A DNA stretch of 64,000 nt from Dyadobacter bucti (GTDB lineage Bacteria; Bacteroidota; Bacteroidia; Cytophagales; Spirosomataceae). Of the stretch, positions 43,766-52,506 are shown in pieces (the stretch's first letter is position 1; every line of letters starts with the position of its first letter). A program made the translations under genes and the position numbers. The stretch lies in contig NZ_SWFP01000001.1 in the NCBI RefSeq assembly GCF_005869225.1, positions 1,178,001 to 1,242,000 on the forward strand, in the 5' to 3' direction. The notes beneath the pieces are model-generated. The model did no database searches. It was not told the origin of the DNA and was given only the letters and a program-made list of their open reading frames with translations.

Positions 43766-44734
43766 ATGAACACACGATCTATCCTCAGAGCATTGGCAGA
43801 CAGTGGCATCATTTCCAGCCCGCAAAGTGCTGTTATTGAAAAATTTGAAACCGAAAAACCATTTTCCATCCACTCGGAACTTCGGTCCGTATTGTACCTC
43901 GGAATCATTCTTTTCGGTGGTGGTGTTGGCGTAATCATCTATGAAAACATTGACACAATCGGTCATCAGGCTATTATCGGCGCCATTGCCTGCGTCATCA
44001 TTGTCTGCTTTTACCATACCTATAAAAACCGACTCCCTTACACCAGTTCTGAAGTCGAAAATCCAAACAAGTTTTCGGAATACTCCCTGCTTCTGGGGTG
44101 CACCACTTTTCTTGCCCTTGAAGGTTACCTGCAGTTTCAATATCAGACATTCGGTACGAGATATGGCCTCACGGTACTGATACCAACTATTATTTTCTTC
44201 TTCTGCGCCTATCGCTTTGATCACCGGGGCGTACTGTCTCTGGCTGTAACGGGACTGGCTTCCTGGCTGGGGCTCACGATAGCGCCCATGTCCATCCTGG
44301 CTGGCAATGATTTCACAGACATCAGGATCATTGTACTTGCAATCTTGCTGGGTGTGATGCTGGTGGCGTTGGGCTGGACGTCCGACAGATACCGGGTCAA
44401 ACGGCATTTTTCGTTCACTTACCTGTTTATGGGCGGCAATCTGGCGTGCCTGGCTGCCTTGACAGGACTATTCACGCACGACTACAAGATCATTTATTTT
44501 TTGATTGCGGGTGGTCTCTGCTACTTTTTCATACTTCGCTCCCGGGAAGAACAATCCCTTATTTTCCTGCTTATGGGTGTGATTTACGGATATGTGATCA
44601 TCACCTATGCTCTTTTTACAACTTTTGGGGACACAGCTGCGGCGCTACTTGCAACCTATTATTTTCTATTTTCAAGTATAGGAGTCATCATTTTTCTGTT
44701 AAACGTCAAGAAATTCCTTGGGATCAAAAAATGA
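43766..44734 (+). CDS. DUF2157-like polytopic membrane protein
   Basis: 322 aa. A short cytosolic N-terminus (LRALADSGIISSPQSAVI, then IHSELRSVLYLGIILFGGGVGVIIYENID) leads into about nine hydrophobic helices and little else. The opening resembles DUF2157 proteins. Its TGA overlaps the ATG of the next gene by 4 nt, so the two are translationally coupled and probably work together. Function is unknown. Confidence 0.75.
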   Translation: MNTRSILRALADSGIISSPQSAVIEKFETEKPFSIHSELRSVLYLGIILFGGGVGVIIYENIDTIGHQAIIGAIACVIIVCFYHTYKNRLPYTSSEVENPNKFSEYSLLLGCTTFLALEGYLQFQYQTFGTRYGLTVLIPTIIFFFCAYRFDHRGVLSLAVTGLASWLGLTIAPMSILAGNDFTDIRIIVLAILLGVMLVALGWTSDRYRVKRHFSFTYLFMGGNLACLAALTGLFTHDYKIIYFLIAGGLCYFFILRSREEQSLIFLLMGVIYGYVIITYALFTTFGDTAAALLATYYFLFSSIGVIIFLLNVKKFLGIKK

Positions 44735-45873
44735 AAAAGGCATTCAACCAAAACTGGATCGAAAATCTGAAAATCCAGGAAACTGCATCTTCCTGGCTCT
44801 CCAAAAATCTGATCTCCGCCGATCAGTTATCCACAATCAAGGCCGTTTTTGCTGAACATTTCTACCGTCCCGGCATTTTTATCAAAATCGGGCTGTTTCT
44901 TTTTGCCATAATTGCCTGCTCTTTTTTTGCCGGCTTTGCTTCCATATTCTTATCCGGCGGCGGCTCGGATGCGGCAATCGTGGTACTAAGTCTGGTTTGC
45001 CTGGGAGGATATGCTTTTTCACTGGAATATCTTATAAAAACCAGAAATCTGTTTCATTCAGGGGTCGACAATGCGTTGTTATATTCCGCGATCGGTGCCG
45101 CCATGACGCCTGTTTTTATCCTTTTTAATAATCTGGAGATCTGGCAATACTGTATTTTCATGCTTTTTATCTTCTTATTCGCAGTGCTTCGCTACGCCGA
45201 CTTTTTTGCAGCATTGGGTTTATTTGCAGTAATATTAACGCTGGTTGCAACCTTGCTGGTCAAATTCCCGCTCGGAAAAGCCTTGCTTCCCTTTGCGGTC
45301 ATGGCATTATCGGCAGCCATTTATTTGGCGGTTAAAAGAATCAAAGACACATATTACCATGATCGCGCAAAATTGCTCGAAGTCCTTTCTCTCGTCACAT
45401 TTTATTTGGGAGGAAATTACCTTGTCGTTCGGGAGGGAAATGCTTTTTTAAATGAATTAAACGCGCCGGTATCGCCGCAGGTCGCTTTTGCACCCCTGTT
45501 TTATTTTTTCACGATAATCATACCCCTGGCTTTTATTATCGGAGGAGTCCGGAAAAAAGACCGCATCCTGTTCATACTTGGCCTGCTGAGCTTTGCATTT
45601 TCTGTATTCACCTACAAATATTATTTTGGCTTTTTAACTCCCGCACAAGGAATAACTGTGGCGGGTGCCCTGATGATCCTGCTGGCCGTAGCCTCGATAA
45701 AATATTTCCATACCGCCAAACACGGGATCACCGACGAACAGGACAGTAAACGTAAATTTGCAAACCTAGAGGCGATCATTGTGGCCCAGCAAATCGGCCA
45801 GTCCCCTCAGCACGGAGGTCCGGAATTCGGAGGCGGTGATTTTGGCGGAGGAGGCGCTGGCGAAGCATATTAA
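44731..45873 (+). CDS. DUF2157-like membrane protein with Gly-rich tail
   Basis: 380 aa from the ATG at 44731, which overlaps the preceding stop; a longer open frame upstream is not used. A soluble segment of about 55 residues (SWLSKNLISADQLSTIKAVF) is followed by about ten hydrophobic helices. The C-terminus ends in EFGGGDFGGGGAGEAY. The tail resembles the GGG-rich ends of TPM-domain or similar membrane proteins, without clear identity. Function is unknown. Confidence 0.75.
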   Translation: MKKAFNQNWIENLKIQETASSWLSKNLISADQLSTIKAVFAEHFYRPGIFIKIGLFLFAIIACSFFAGFASIFLSGGGSDAAIVVLSLVCLGGYAFSLEYLIKTRNLFHSGVDNALLYSAIGAAMTPVFILFNNLEIWQYCIFMLFIFLFAVLRYADFFAALGLFAVILTLVATLLVKFPLGKALLPFAVMALSAAIYLAVKRIKDTYYHDRAKLLEVLSLVTFYLGGNYLVVREGNAFLNELNAPVSPQVAFAPLFYFFTIIIPLAFIIGGVRKKDRILFILGLLSFAFSVFTYKYYFGFLTPAQGITVAGALMILLAVASIKYFHTAKHGITDEQDSKRKFANLEAIIVAQQIGQSPQHGGPEFGGGDFGGGGAGEAY

Positions 45874-46204
45874 CATTGTACCTTGGAAACGCTGGAAAAA
45901 TCGCCAATTATCCTGGGAAACCCGCCGGAAAACATCGAGTTCTTCACAGTACAGACCAAAAGGATGCATTTATACATTTCTCCGACGAATCATCGGCCGG
46001 TATTCTATCCAGCTCACCTCCGCGGAGAACGTGTGGATCAAAAAAATACTGGTCAGATAATTATACATATACCGGTTATCGTTTGATCGGAATTAGAAAG
46101 CTGGATCAGTTTTTTTGTGGGCAAAAAATGCCCGGTCAATTTGTTTGCGGGCAATTAAAAACGATATTTAGAATATATTTTGGTCTACAAATAACCTTGG
46201 ATTA
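45874..46204. other. 331-nt gap with short overlapping open frames, possibly a gene remnant
   Basis: Between the DUF2157-like pair and the next gene I can support no intact gene. Three plus-strand frames have some coding-like stretches: 45883-46086 at its start, the frame reaching 46060 near 45970-46060, and the one reaching 46205. The coding look passes from one frame to the next, which can reflect a frame-shifted remnant or chance. Confidence 0.3.
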
Positions 46205-47266
46205 ATGTACACTTTAAAGCTTCTTCTGGAGATTATGGGAGGTTTAATCGTCCTGTTTTCTATTATTCCGCTCATAAGAAATGATTTCTGGGCATTCCGC
46301 GTTTTCGAATATCCCCGCCTTCAGAAACTTTTCCTCAATGCCTGCATACTGATCATCTACGCTTCTCTTTTTCAAGTTTCCTCAACTTTCGAGATCGTTT
46401 TGGTAGTGTTGATCAGCGCAAATGCGGCTTACCTGATCTATCAGATTTTCCCATTTACATTTTTTGCCAAACGACCCCTGCTCCGGGCAATGCATTCCGA
46501 TCCGAACAATGCACTGAGCATCATCTCATCCAACGTTTTCCAGGATAACAAAAATACTGCTGGCGCTATGAAGCTTCTCAGGAAATATGATCCTGACATA
46601 ATCCTGCTGCTCGAAACAGACAATTTCTGGTACCAAGGCACAGAGGAACTGAAAAAGCATTACCCCCATCAGGTGTTGGTGCCTCTTGAAAATACTTATG
46701 GAATGCTGCTTTATTCAAAACTAGAGTTGGTAAACCCGGAAGTAAGGTATTTGGTGGACCCGGAAATCCCTTCGATCAAGGCAAGGGTTGTACTTCAATC
46801 GGGAACCGAAGTTCGGCTGTATTGCGTACATCCCACCCCGCCGGTACCCGGGGAAAATATGTTTTCGACCGAACGTGATAAGGAATTATTACTGATCGCA
46901 AAGGAGGTTAAAGCTGAAAATTTGCCGACGGTGGTTGTGGGCGACCTCAACGATGTCGCCTGGTCTTACACTACCAATCTCTTTACCCAGATCAGCGGAT
47001 TGCTCGATCCGCGAAAAGGCAGAGGCTTTTTCAATACATTTCACGCTAAATATCCCTTTCTTCGTTTCCCGCTCGATCATGTATTTTGTTCTGTTGATTT
47101 TAAATTGCTGCGCCTGCTGCGTCTTGAAAATTTCTCATCCGATCATTTCCCGATCCTGATAGAGCTCCAGTACGAAGTTCTCGCAAAGGTGCAACAGGAA
47201 GAGCCAGAAGCCGACGCGGAGGAAATTGCCCTTGCAAACGAAAAAATAAAAAAAGACACCAACTAA
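46205..47266 (+). CDS. Membrane-anchored endonuclease/exonuclease/phosphatase (EEP) family protein
   Basis: 353 aa. Three N-terminal helices (residues 5-85) precede an EEP domain of about 100-330. Visible motifs are IISSNVFQDNKN (metal/base Asn), DIILLLETDNFW (E), VVVGDLNDVAW (D and N), and RFPLDHVFCS with SSDHFPILIEL (final D and H). The active site therefore looks complete. Phosphodiester targets range from DNA to sphingolipid; not assigned. It precedes the EcsC gene by 51 nt. Confidence 0.85.
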   Translation: MYTLKLLLEIMGGLIVLFSIIPLIRNDFWAFRVFEYPRLQKLFLNACILIIYASLFQVSSTFEIVLVVLISANAAYLIYQIFPFTFFAKRPLLRAMHSDPNNALSIISSNVFQDNKNTAGAMKLLRKYDPDIILLLETDNFWYQGTEELKKHYPHQVLVPLENTYGMLLYSKLELVNPEVRYLVDPEIPSIKARVVLQSGTEVRLYCVHPTPPVPGENMFSTERDKELLLIAKEVKAENLPTVVVGDLNDVAWSYTTNLFTQISGLLDPRKGRGFFNTFHAKYPFLRFPLDHVFCSVDFKLLRLLRLENFSSDHFPILIELQYEVLAKVQQEEPEADAEEIALANEKIKKDTN

Positions 47267-47317
47267 TCCGATTTATGGCACAAAAAACGGGCATAAAATG
47301 ATGGCAATGATATTGGA

Positions 47318-48157
47318 ATGATTTTTGCTAACCACCAATCATGGTTATACACTCTGCACCTTCCCTACCCCGACCTATTGGCTATGCATAACAAATCATA
47401 CGAAGAAAAAATAAAACCCGAGTTCCAGAAATGGCAACTCAGGATGCGGAAGCGGCCCAACTTCGTGGACAGGACCTCGAAGAAGATTCAGGATAAAATA
47501 AATAGCGTCATCCCCGACAAAGTGCATCAGGCCATCACGGCTACCATTAAGCAAATGATTCGCGCCGTGCTGACCGGAGCGAAGTTTACAACCGCTTTTC
47601 CGGCCAAAAACAATTCACTGGAAGAAATTGAGATCGCGGTACAAAAGAGAGTAGAATTTTATAAAAAAGCAGGAGCCGCAGAAGGGGGTATCACAGGGGC
47701 GGGAGGTTTCTTGCTTGCTCTGGCCGAATTCCCCATTCTGATCGGCATCAAAATGAAGCTTCTGTTTGATATCGCCGCATTATACGGCCGTGATGTCGAC
47801 GACTACCGGGAACGTCTTTTCATACTGCACATTTTCCAGCTTACCTTCTCTAGCCAAAAACAAAGACAAACAGTTTTTGAGCAGATGGTCAACTGGCAGC
47901 AAAAAAGTCAGCATATGCCTGAAGACATTCACCAGTTCGACTGGAAAACATTTCAGCAGGAATACCGCGATTATATCGATCTTGCCAAAATGGCCCAGCT
48001 AATCCCCGGCATCGGCGCGGCAGTTGGGATTATCGTCAATTATCGCTTGCTCGATCAGTTGGGGAAAACAGCAATCAATGCATACCGGATGAGGTGGTTC
48101 GAAGAAAGAACATTAACAGGCTCGACCGGTTATCCTCAGCTGCCGCTGGCAGTCTGA
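47318..48157 (+). CDS. EcsC family protein
   Basis: 279 aa. The EcsC domain fills most of the protein: RMRKRPNFVDRTSKKIQDKINSVIPDKVHQAI, then GAAEGGITGAGGFLLALAEFPILIGIKMKLLFDIAALYGRDV, a hydrophobic pair, and later QLIPGIGAAVGIIVNYRLLDQLGKTAINAYRMRW. An ATG at 47387 is an alternative start just before the conserved segment. The name comes from the B. subtilis ecs operon; the molecular role is unknown. It precedes the mla genes by 49 nt. Confidence 0.85.
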   Translation: MIFANHQSWLYTLHLPYPDLLAMHNKSYEEKIKPEFQKWQLRMRKRPNFVDRTSKKIQDKINSVIPDKVHQAITATIKQMIRAVLTGAKFTTAFPAKNNSLEEIEIAVQKRVEFYKKAGAAEGGITGAGGFLLALAEFPILIGIKMKLLFDIAALYGRDVDDYRERLFILHIFQLTFSSQKQRQTVFEQMVNWQQKSQHMPEDIHQFDWKTFQQEYRDYIDLAKMAQLIPGIGAAVGIIVNYRLLDQLGKTAINAYRMRWFEERTLTGSTGYPQLPLAV

Positions 48158-48206
48158 ACAATTAAAGACAATAGTTACACTTTGATCCACTTTGCACATA
48201 AATTGA

Positions 48207-48995
48207 ATGAGCGCTAAGCGAAAGGAACATGTTTATTCAAAAAGATTAGATTCCGCTTTTCTGGCAGTATATAACGGCTACACATTTTTTCTGCGCTTCT
48301 TCCGCGAAGCGTTCAAAGGAAGAATGGAATTTCAGGAACTCGTAAAGCAGTGTTATGCCATAGGCTACAAATCCCTGCTTTTGATCGGTCTAACCGGGTT
48401 TATTACCGGAATGGTTTTCACCAAACAATCCCGGCCTTCACTGGCCGAATTTGGGGCGACGTCGTGGTTGCCTTCGCTGGTAGCCATTGCGATCGTGCGG
48501 GCACTGGCGGCATTGGTTACTGCACTTATCAGTGCGGGGAAAGTGGGATCGAGCATCGGGGCGGAACTGGGCTCCATGCGTGTTACCGAACAAATAGATG
48601 CGATGGAAGTATCGGCGGTAAACCCCTTCAAATTCCTCGTCGTTACCCGCGTACTGGCGTGCACCATTACCATTCCCATCCTTATGTTTTACTGTACCAT
48701 GGTCAGTCTGATGGGCGCATTTTTAAATGTAACCCTCAATGAAGGCACCAGTTTCATTGCCTTTTTCGAGAATGCATTTGAGCAGATCACCTTCCTGGAC
48801 ATCTTCACTTCGGTGGCGAAAGCAGTTGCCTATGGATTTACCATTGGTATTGTCGGCTGTTACCAGGGTTATAACGCCAGCAAGGGAACCGAAGGCGTCG
48901 GGAAAGCGGCCAATTCATCGGTGGTAATTTCCATGTTCCTCATATTTATCGAGGAGGTTATCATTGTTCAGGTATCAAATTATTTCAGAGTTTAG
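48207..48995 (+). CDS. mlaE: MlaE-type lipid ABC transporter permease
   Basis: 262 aa with five to six hydrophobic helices. The family motif is ISAGKVGSSIGAELGSMRVTEQIDAMEV (about 111-138). It is the inner-membrane permease of an MCE lipid transport system, thought to move phospholipid between membranes. It is followed by the ATPase with 1 nt between stop and ATG, and then MlaD. Confidence 0.93.
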   Translation: MSAKRKEHVYSKRLDSAFLAVYNGYTFFLRFFREAFKGRMEFQELVKQCYAIGYKSLLLIGLTGFITGMVFTKQSRPSLAEFGATSWLPSLVAIAIVRALAALVTALISAGKVGSSIGAELGSMRVTEQIDAMEVSAVNPFKFLVVTRVLACTITIPILMFYCTMVSLMGAFLNVTLNEGTSFIAFFENAFEQITFLDIFTSVAKAVAYGFTIGIVGCYQGYNASKGTEGVGKAANSSVVISMFLIFIEEVIIVQVSNYFRV

Positions 48996-48996
48996 A

Positions 48997-49761
48997 ATGG
49001 CAGAAACGAATAACACTCAGGAGCCGGTTATCGATATCAGGGGGCTTTACAAGTCATTCGGGGATCTTCATGTACTCCGCGGCGTAGATCTGAAAGTAGA
49101 GAAAGGCGAAAACGTGGTGGTGCTGGGTCGTTCCGGGACGGGCAAATCCGTACTGATCAAAATTATTGTCGGGCTGCTCAGCCAGGACAGAGGAGATGTG
49201 AAAGTACTTGGCCAGGAAGTGTCTACGCTGAATGAAAAGGAACTGAGGGACCTGAGACTGAAGATCGGCTTTTCCTTTCAGAACAGCGCATTGTATGATA
49301 GTATGACCGTACGTGAAAATCTTGAATTCCCACTGGTCAGGAATGTAAAAAACCTTACCCGCTCGGAAATTGACCAGCAGGTGGAGGGAGTACTGGATGC
49401 GGTAGGGCTCAGCCAGACGATCAACCAGGTACCATCCGAACTGTCCGGTGGCCAGCGTAAAAGAATAGGAATCGCCCGGACACTCATTCTGCAGCCTGAA
49501 ATCATGCTTTACGATGAGCCAACCGCGGGACTGGATCCTATTACCTGCCTGGAAATCAACGAACTGATCAACGAGGTTAAGGAAAAATACCACACCACTT
49601 CTATCATTATCACCCACGACCTTACCTGTGCCCGGGCTACGGGCGACAAGATTGCCATGCTTCTCGACGGACGCTTCCTCAGACAGGGCACTTTTGAGGA
49701 GGTTTTTAATACAGATGAGGAAAGAATCAAAAGTTTTTACGACTATAATTTTATTCAGTAA
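48997..49761 (+). CDS. mlaF: MlaF-type ABC transporter ATP-binding protein
   Basis: 254 aa from the ATG at 48997. Walker A is VVLGRSGTGKSVLIK, the Q-loop GFSFQNSALYDSMTV, the signature LSGGQRKRIGIARTLI, Walker B IMLYDEPTAGLDP and the switch TSIIITHD. The long C-terminal tail beyond the core is short. It forms the ATPase of the MlaEFD complex with its neighbours. Confidence 0.94.
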   Translation: MAETNNTQEPVIDIRGLYKSFGDLHVLRGVDLKVEKGENVVVLGRSGTGKSVLIKIIVGLLSQDRGDVKVLGQEVSTLNEKELRDLRLKIGFSFQNSALYDSMTVRENLEFPLVRNVKNLTRSEIDQQVEGVLDAVGLSQTINQVPSELSGGQRKRIGIARTLILQPEIMLYDEPTAGLDPITCLEINELINEVKEKYHTTSIIITHDLTCARATGDKIAMLLDGRFLRQGTFEEVFNTDEERIKSFYDYNFIQ

Positions 49762-49764
49762 ATA

Positions 49765-50769
49765 ATGGAAACATCAGCAAGGAAACGCTCCATAACAGTA
49801 GGTCTTTTTGTCATTATCGGCATCGTTATTTTCGCCGTGGGAATACTTACCGTAGGAAGTATGAAAAAAATATTTTCCTCCAATATAGCCGTTAAAACGA
49901 TTTTTGACGACGTTAACGGACTAAAACCGGGAAACAATGTGTGGTACTCAGGTGTGAAGATCGGCACCGTCAAGACCATCCGCTTTCTGGAAAATTCGCG
50001 CGTTGAGGTAATGATGAACATTGAGGAGAAATCCCAGGAATTTATCAGAAAAAATGCCAAAGCGAAAGTCAGCACCGACGGTCTGATCGGGAACAAGATC
50101 ATTGTGATTTACGGCGGTACCCAGAAAGTACCTTCCATTGAAGATGGGGACGAGCTGATTGTGGAGAAAATAGAAAGTACAGAAGAAATGCTGGCCGTTC
50201 TTTCGGAAAACAACAAAAACCTGCTCGGTATCACAAGCGCCTTCAAAACTATCAGTAAAAATATCCTCGAAGGAAAAGGGACTGTGGGAATGCTACTTGC
50301 CGACGAAAGCCTCTATAACGATGTTGACAAGACACTGGCAACTTTGAAACAAGCCTCTCTGAATGCACAGACCATGACCGCTTCCCTGTCAGGTTTTACA
50401 GCCAAGCTGAACCAGAAAGGCGGGCTGGCCAATGATTTTGCAACCGATACTGTGATCATGCGCGACCTGCGCGGGACGATCGGCAAACTGAACGAAACAA
50501 TTTCTTCGGCCAACGTAATGGTGTCGAACCTGAAGACCGCCAGTGCCGATCTCAATTCCAATACAACCAGCCCGCTGGGGGTACTCCTGCATGATGAGAG
50601 CACGGCTTCAAATCTCAAGGGAACGCTAAAAAACCTGGAAAGCAGTACGGAGAAACTGGATGAAAATATGCAGGCGCTCAGATCAAATTTCCTTTTCCGC
50701 CGGTACTTTAAAAAGAAAGCGAAAGAACAAGAAAAAGAGGAGGTCAAACAGCCGGAAAAAGTGGAGTAA
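49765..50769 (+). CDS. mlaD: MlaD-type MCE protein
   Basis: 334 aa. An N-terminal membrane helix (residues 8-28) precedes one MCE domain (about 37-115) with IFDDVNGLKPGNNVWYSGVKIGTVKTI and STDGLIGNKIIVI. After residue 150 a long helical region runs to the end, with a charged tail (KKAKEQEKEEVKQPEK). It binds lipid in the periplasm. No MlaB or MlaC gene lies alongside. It begins 3 nt after mlaF. Confidence 0.92.
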   Translation: METSARKRSITVGLFVIIGIVIFAVGILTVGSMKKIFSSNIAVKTIFDDVNGLKPGNNVWYSGVKIGTVKTIRFLENSRVEVMMNIEEKSQEFIRKNAKAKVSTDGLIGNKIIVIYGGTQKVPSIEDGDELIVEKIESTEEMLAVLSENNKNLLGITSAFKTISKNILEGKGTVGMLLADESLYNDVDKTLATLKQASLNAQTMTASLSGFTAKLNQKGGLANDFATDTVIMRDLRGTIGKLNETISSANVMVSNLKTASADLNSNTTSPLGVLLHDESTASNLKGTLKNLESSTEKLDENMQALRSNFLFRRYFKKKAKEQEKEEVKQPEKVE

Positions 50770-50804
50770 AATGGAGTATCAGATTAGTGGAAGAAATATT
50801 TTTT

Positions 50805-50812
50805 TAATTTTG
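50805..50812 (+). promoter_or_regulatory. Candidate -7 box upstream of the Hpt gene
   Basis: TAATTTTG matches TAnnTTTG, 107 nt before the ATG. The -33 position lacks TTG. Confidence 0.35.
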
Positions 50813-50918
50813 TAAATAATACGGGACAGATTGTAAAAATAGTTTCCGTTATTTATTAAAAATAAATCGCATTTTCTTTACAACTCTCTGATATACTTAT
50901 ACCTCTAATTTAACTAAA

Positions 50919-51287
50919 ATGGCATTACAACTCAATTCTGCTCTCGATCTGGACTATATCGATCAGGCGTACGGCGATGATCCTGTGATACTTTACATGA
51001 TCTTCGACGCCTTTCTCAGTGACTCCATGCCCCGATGGCAGACACTACACAACACTCTGGAAACAAATGATTTAAAAGAATCTGCTGCTATCGTTCACGG
51101 GCTGAAGCCTTCCTTCACTATGGCTGGCCTTACCTGGGTCAGAACAAAGGTAGAGGTACTGGAAAAAGCCATTCGCGACAACGAAGATCATGAACAGCTG
51201 ATAAAGCTCTATTCAGATATTTCGGACGACCTTAATTATGTTACGCCAATCCTGGAACAGGAATCGGAAAGGTTGAAAATGGCCTGA
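50919..51287 (+). CDS. Stand-alone Hpt phosphotransfer protein
   Basis: 122 aa helical protein with the Hpt motif IVHGLKPSFTMAGL, whose phosphorylatable residue is H60. The usual HxLKG reads HGLKP, with a proline at the fifth position, a mild variation. It would accept a phosphate from a hybrid kinase and pass it on to a response regulator. The receiver-PP2C protein at 54157 is the obvious candidate in this window, by analogy with HptB in Pseudomonas. Confidence 0.88.
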   Translation: MALQLNSALDLDYIDQAYGDDPVILYMIFDAFLSDSMPRWQTLHNTLETNDLKESAAIVHGLKPSFTMAGLTWVRTKVEVLEKAIRDNEDHEQLIKLYSDISDDLNYVTPILEQESERLKMA

Positions 51288-51316
51288 CGGAAAATTTACC
51301 TACTGAAAATACTTCT

Positions 51317-51345
51317 AAGCGGGTGGTTATACTACCCGCTTTTTC
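51317..51345 (+). terminator. Terminator of the Hpt gene
   Basis: Arms AAGCGGGT (51317-51324) and ACCCGCTT (51334-51341) are perfect complements, with a T-run following. It also lies at the end of the converging glycosyltransferase gene. Confidence 0.8.
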
Positions 51346-52504
51346 TTTTGGATTTCTCCCAGACCGAGCTCTGATTTCCAGCCATGTATCGCAGGATACC
51401 CGCCAGGACTGCATAATTCATCACACAAAAATAATAAGGGATAAAAAGCACCTTTACTTTAACCTTGCGTTTTTCCAGCATCCAGCCCGCAAATGCAGAG
51501 ATATAAAACAGCAGTTGCGCCAACAAAATCACCAGGTAAACCCAATGCCCTGATCTGGCCACTATCACAACATTTAATATCAGTGCCAGGATCATCAGAA
51601 ACGGCGTGATCGTCCAGCGCAGCACACGGTGGCTGATATATTGAAATGACAACACAGGATAATGGAACGGATTAAAGAGCTTTTTCAACCGTAAAATAGA
51701 TTGAATCCCGCCAGCCGCGATCCTGACCTTGCGTTTCAGTTCCTCCTTGATGTTGTCCGATGAAAGTTCAGAAGCGTAAGCATCAGGCTCATAGATAATC
51801 CGGTAACCCTGTTGAGCGATCAGCATTGAGATCATAAAATCATCCAGGATTGTATCCGGCTCCACCTGCTGGTAAAGCGACCGCCGCACACTGAACAATT
51901 CGCCGGCCGCACCCACCACAGAATAAAGCTCAGAATCCCACTTTTTTAAAGCAGACTCATATTTCCAGTAGAAACCCTCCCCGGCCGTAGCATCCGAGAC
52001 CGCTTCCTGCTGTACCCTCTTTTCCCCGGATACTGCGCCCACCTTCGGATCGGCATAATGTCTTGCGATCAGTAGCAATGCATCTTTGTTCAGGAAAGTG
52101 TTTGCATCGGTAAAAACCACCACCTCGCTGTCGACTTCGTGCATAGCTCTGTGGATAGCCTGGATCTTCCCGCTTCTCACGGGTGTGTGCATCAGCTTGA
52201 TCCGGTCATAGGCGCTGATCAGAGCCGGTGTACGGTCCGAAGAACCGTCAGTCACAAAGAGAAATTTCAGCTTGTCATGCGGGTAGGAAAGCTCCAGTGT
52301 ATTTCTGATTTTTTCCTCAATGATACTTTCTTCGTTGTAGGCGGCGATAATCAGCGTGAGGGTCGGAAAAACCTGATCGAGTCCCGGAACAGCCCTTTTA
52401 CCCATTATTAATCTCCTGACACGTACGAGTATGTAAAGTAGGATGCCGTATCCTGCAAAAGTGTAAAAGACAATGAATAAACTAAGCCAGAATAGAATTT
52501 CCAT
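51332..52504 (-). CDS. Family 2 glycosyltransferase, membrane type
   Basis: 390 aa. An N-terminal helix (5-25) is followed by the GT-A core: LTLIIAAYNEESIIEEKI, FVTDGSSDRTP, VVFTDANTFLNKDAL, and the acceptor-site DDFMISMLIAQQGYRIIYEP with RKVRIAAGGIQSI, the counterpart of the QxxRW motif of processive enzymes. Two to three C-terminal helices follow. A polysaccharide polymerase or lipid-linked transferase is likely. It lies 2 nt downstream of the other GT2 gene. Confidence 0.9.
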   Translation of the reverse strand: MEILFWLSLFIVFYTFAGYGILLYILVRVRRLIMGKRAVPGLDQVFPTLTLIIAAYNEESIIEEKIRNTLELSYPHDKLKFLFVTDGSSDRTPALISAYDRIKLMHTPVRSGKIQAIHRAMHEVDSEVVVFTDANTFLNKDALLLIARHYADPKVGAVSGEKRVQQEAVSDATAGEGFYWKYESALKKWDSELYSVVGAAGELFSVRRSLYQQVEPDTILDDFMISMLIAQQGYRIIYEPDAYASELSSDNIKEELKRKVRIAAGGIQSILRLKKLFNPFHYPVLSFQYISHRVLRWTITPFLMILALILNVVIVARSGHWVYLVILLAQLLFYISAFAGWMLEKRKVKVKVLFIPYYFCVMNYAVLAGILRYMAGNQSSVWEKSKRKSG

Positions 52505-52506
52505 AT

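Noticed and set aside
43670-44407. 245-codon open frame on the minus strand
   Set aside because: It lies opposite the DUF2157-like membrane protein, whose hydrophobic helices and coupled neighbour support the plus strand.
44827-44835. Perfect DnaA box TTATCCACA
   Set aside because: Single copy inside a coding region with no cluster or nearby dnaA; not evidence for an origin.
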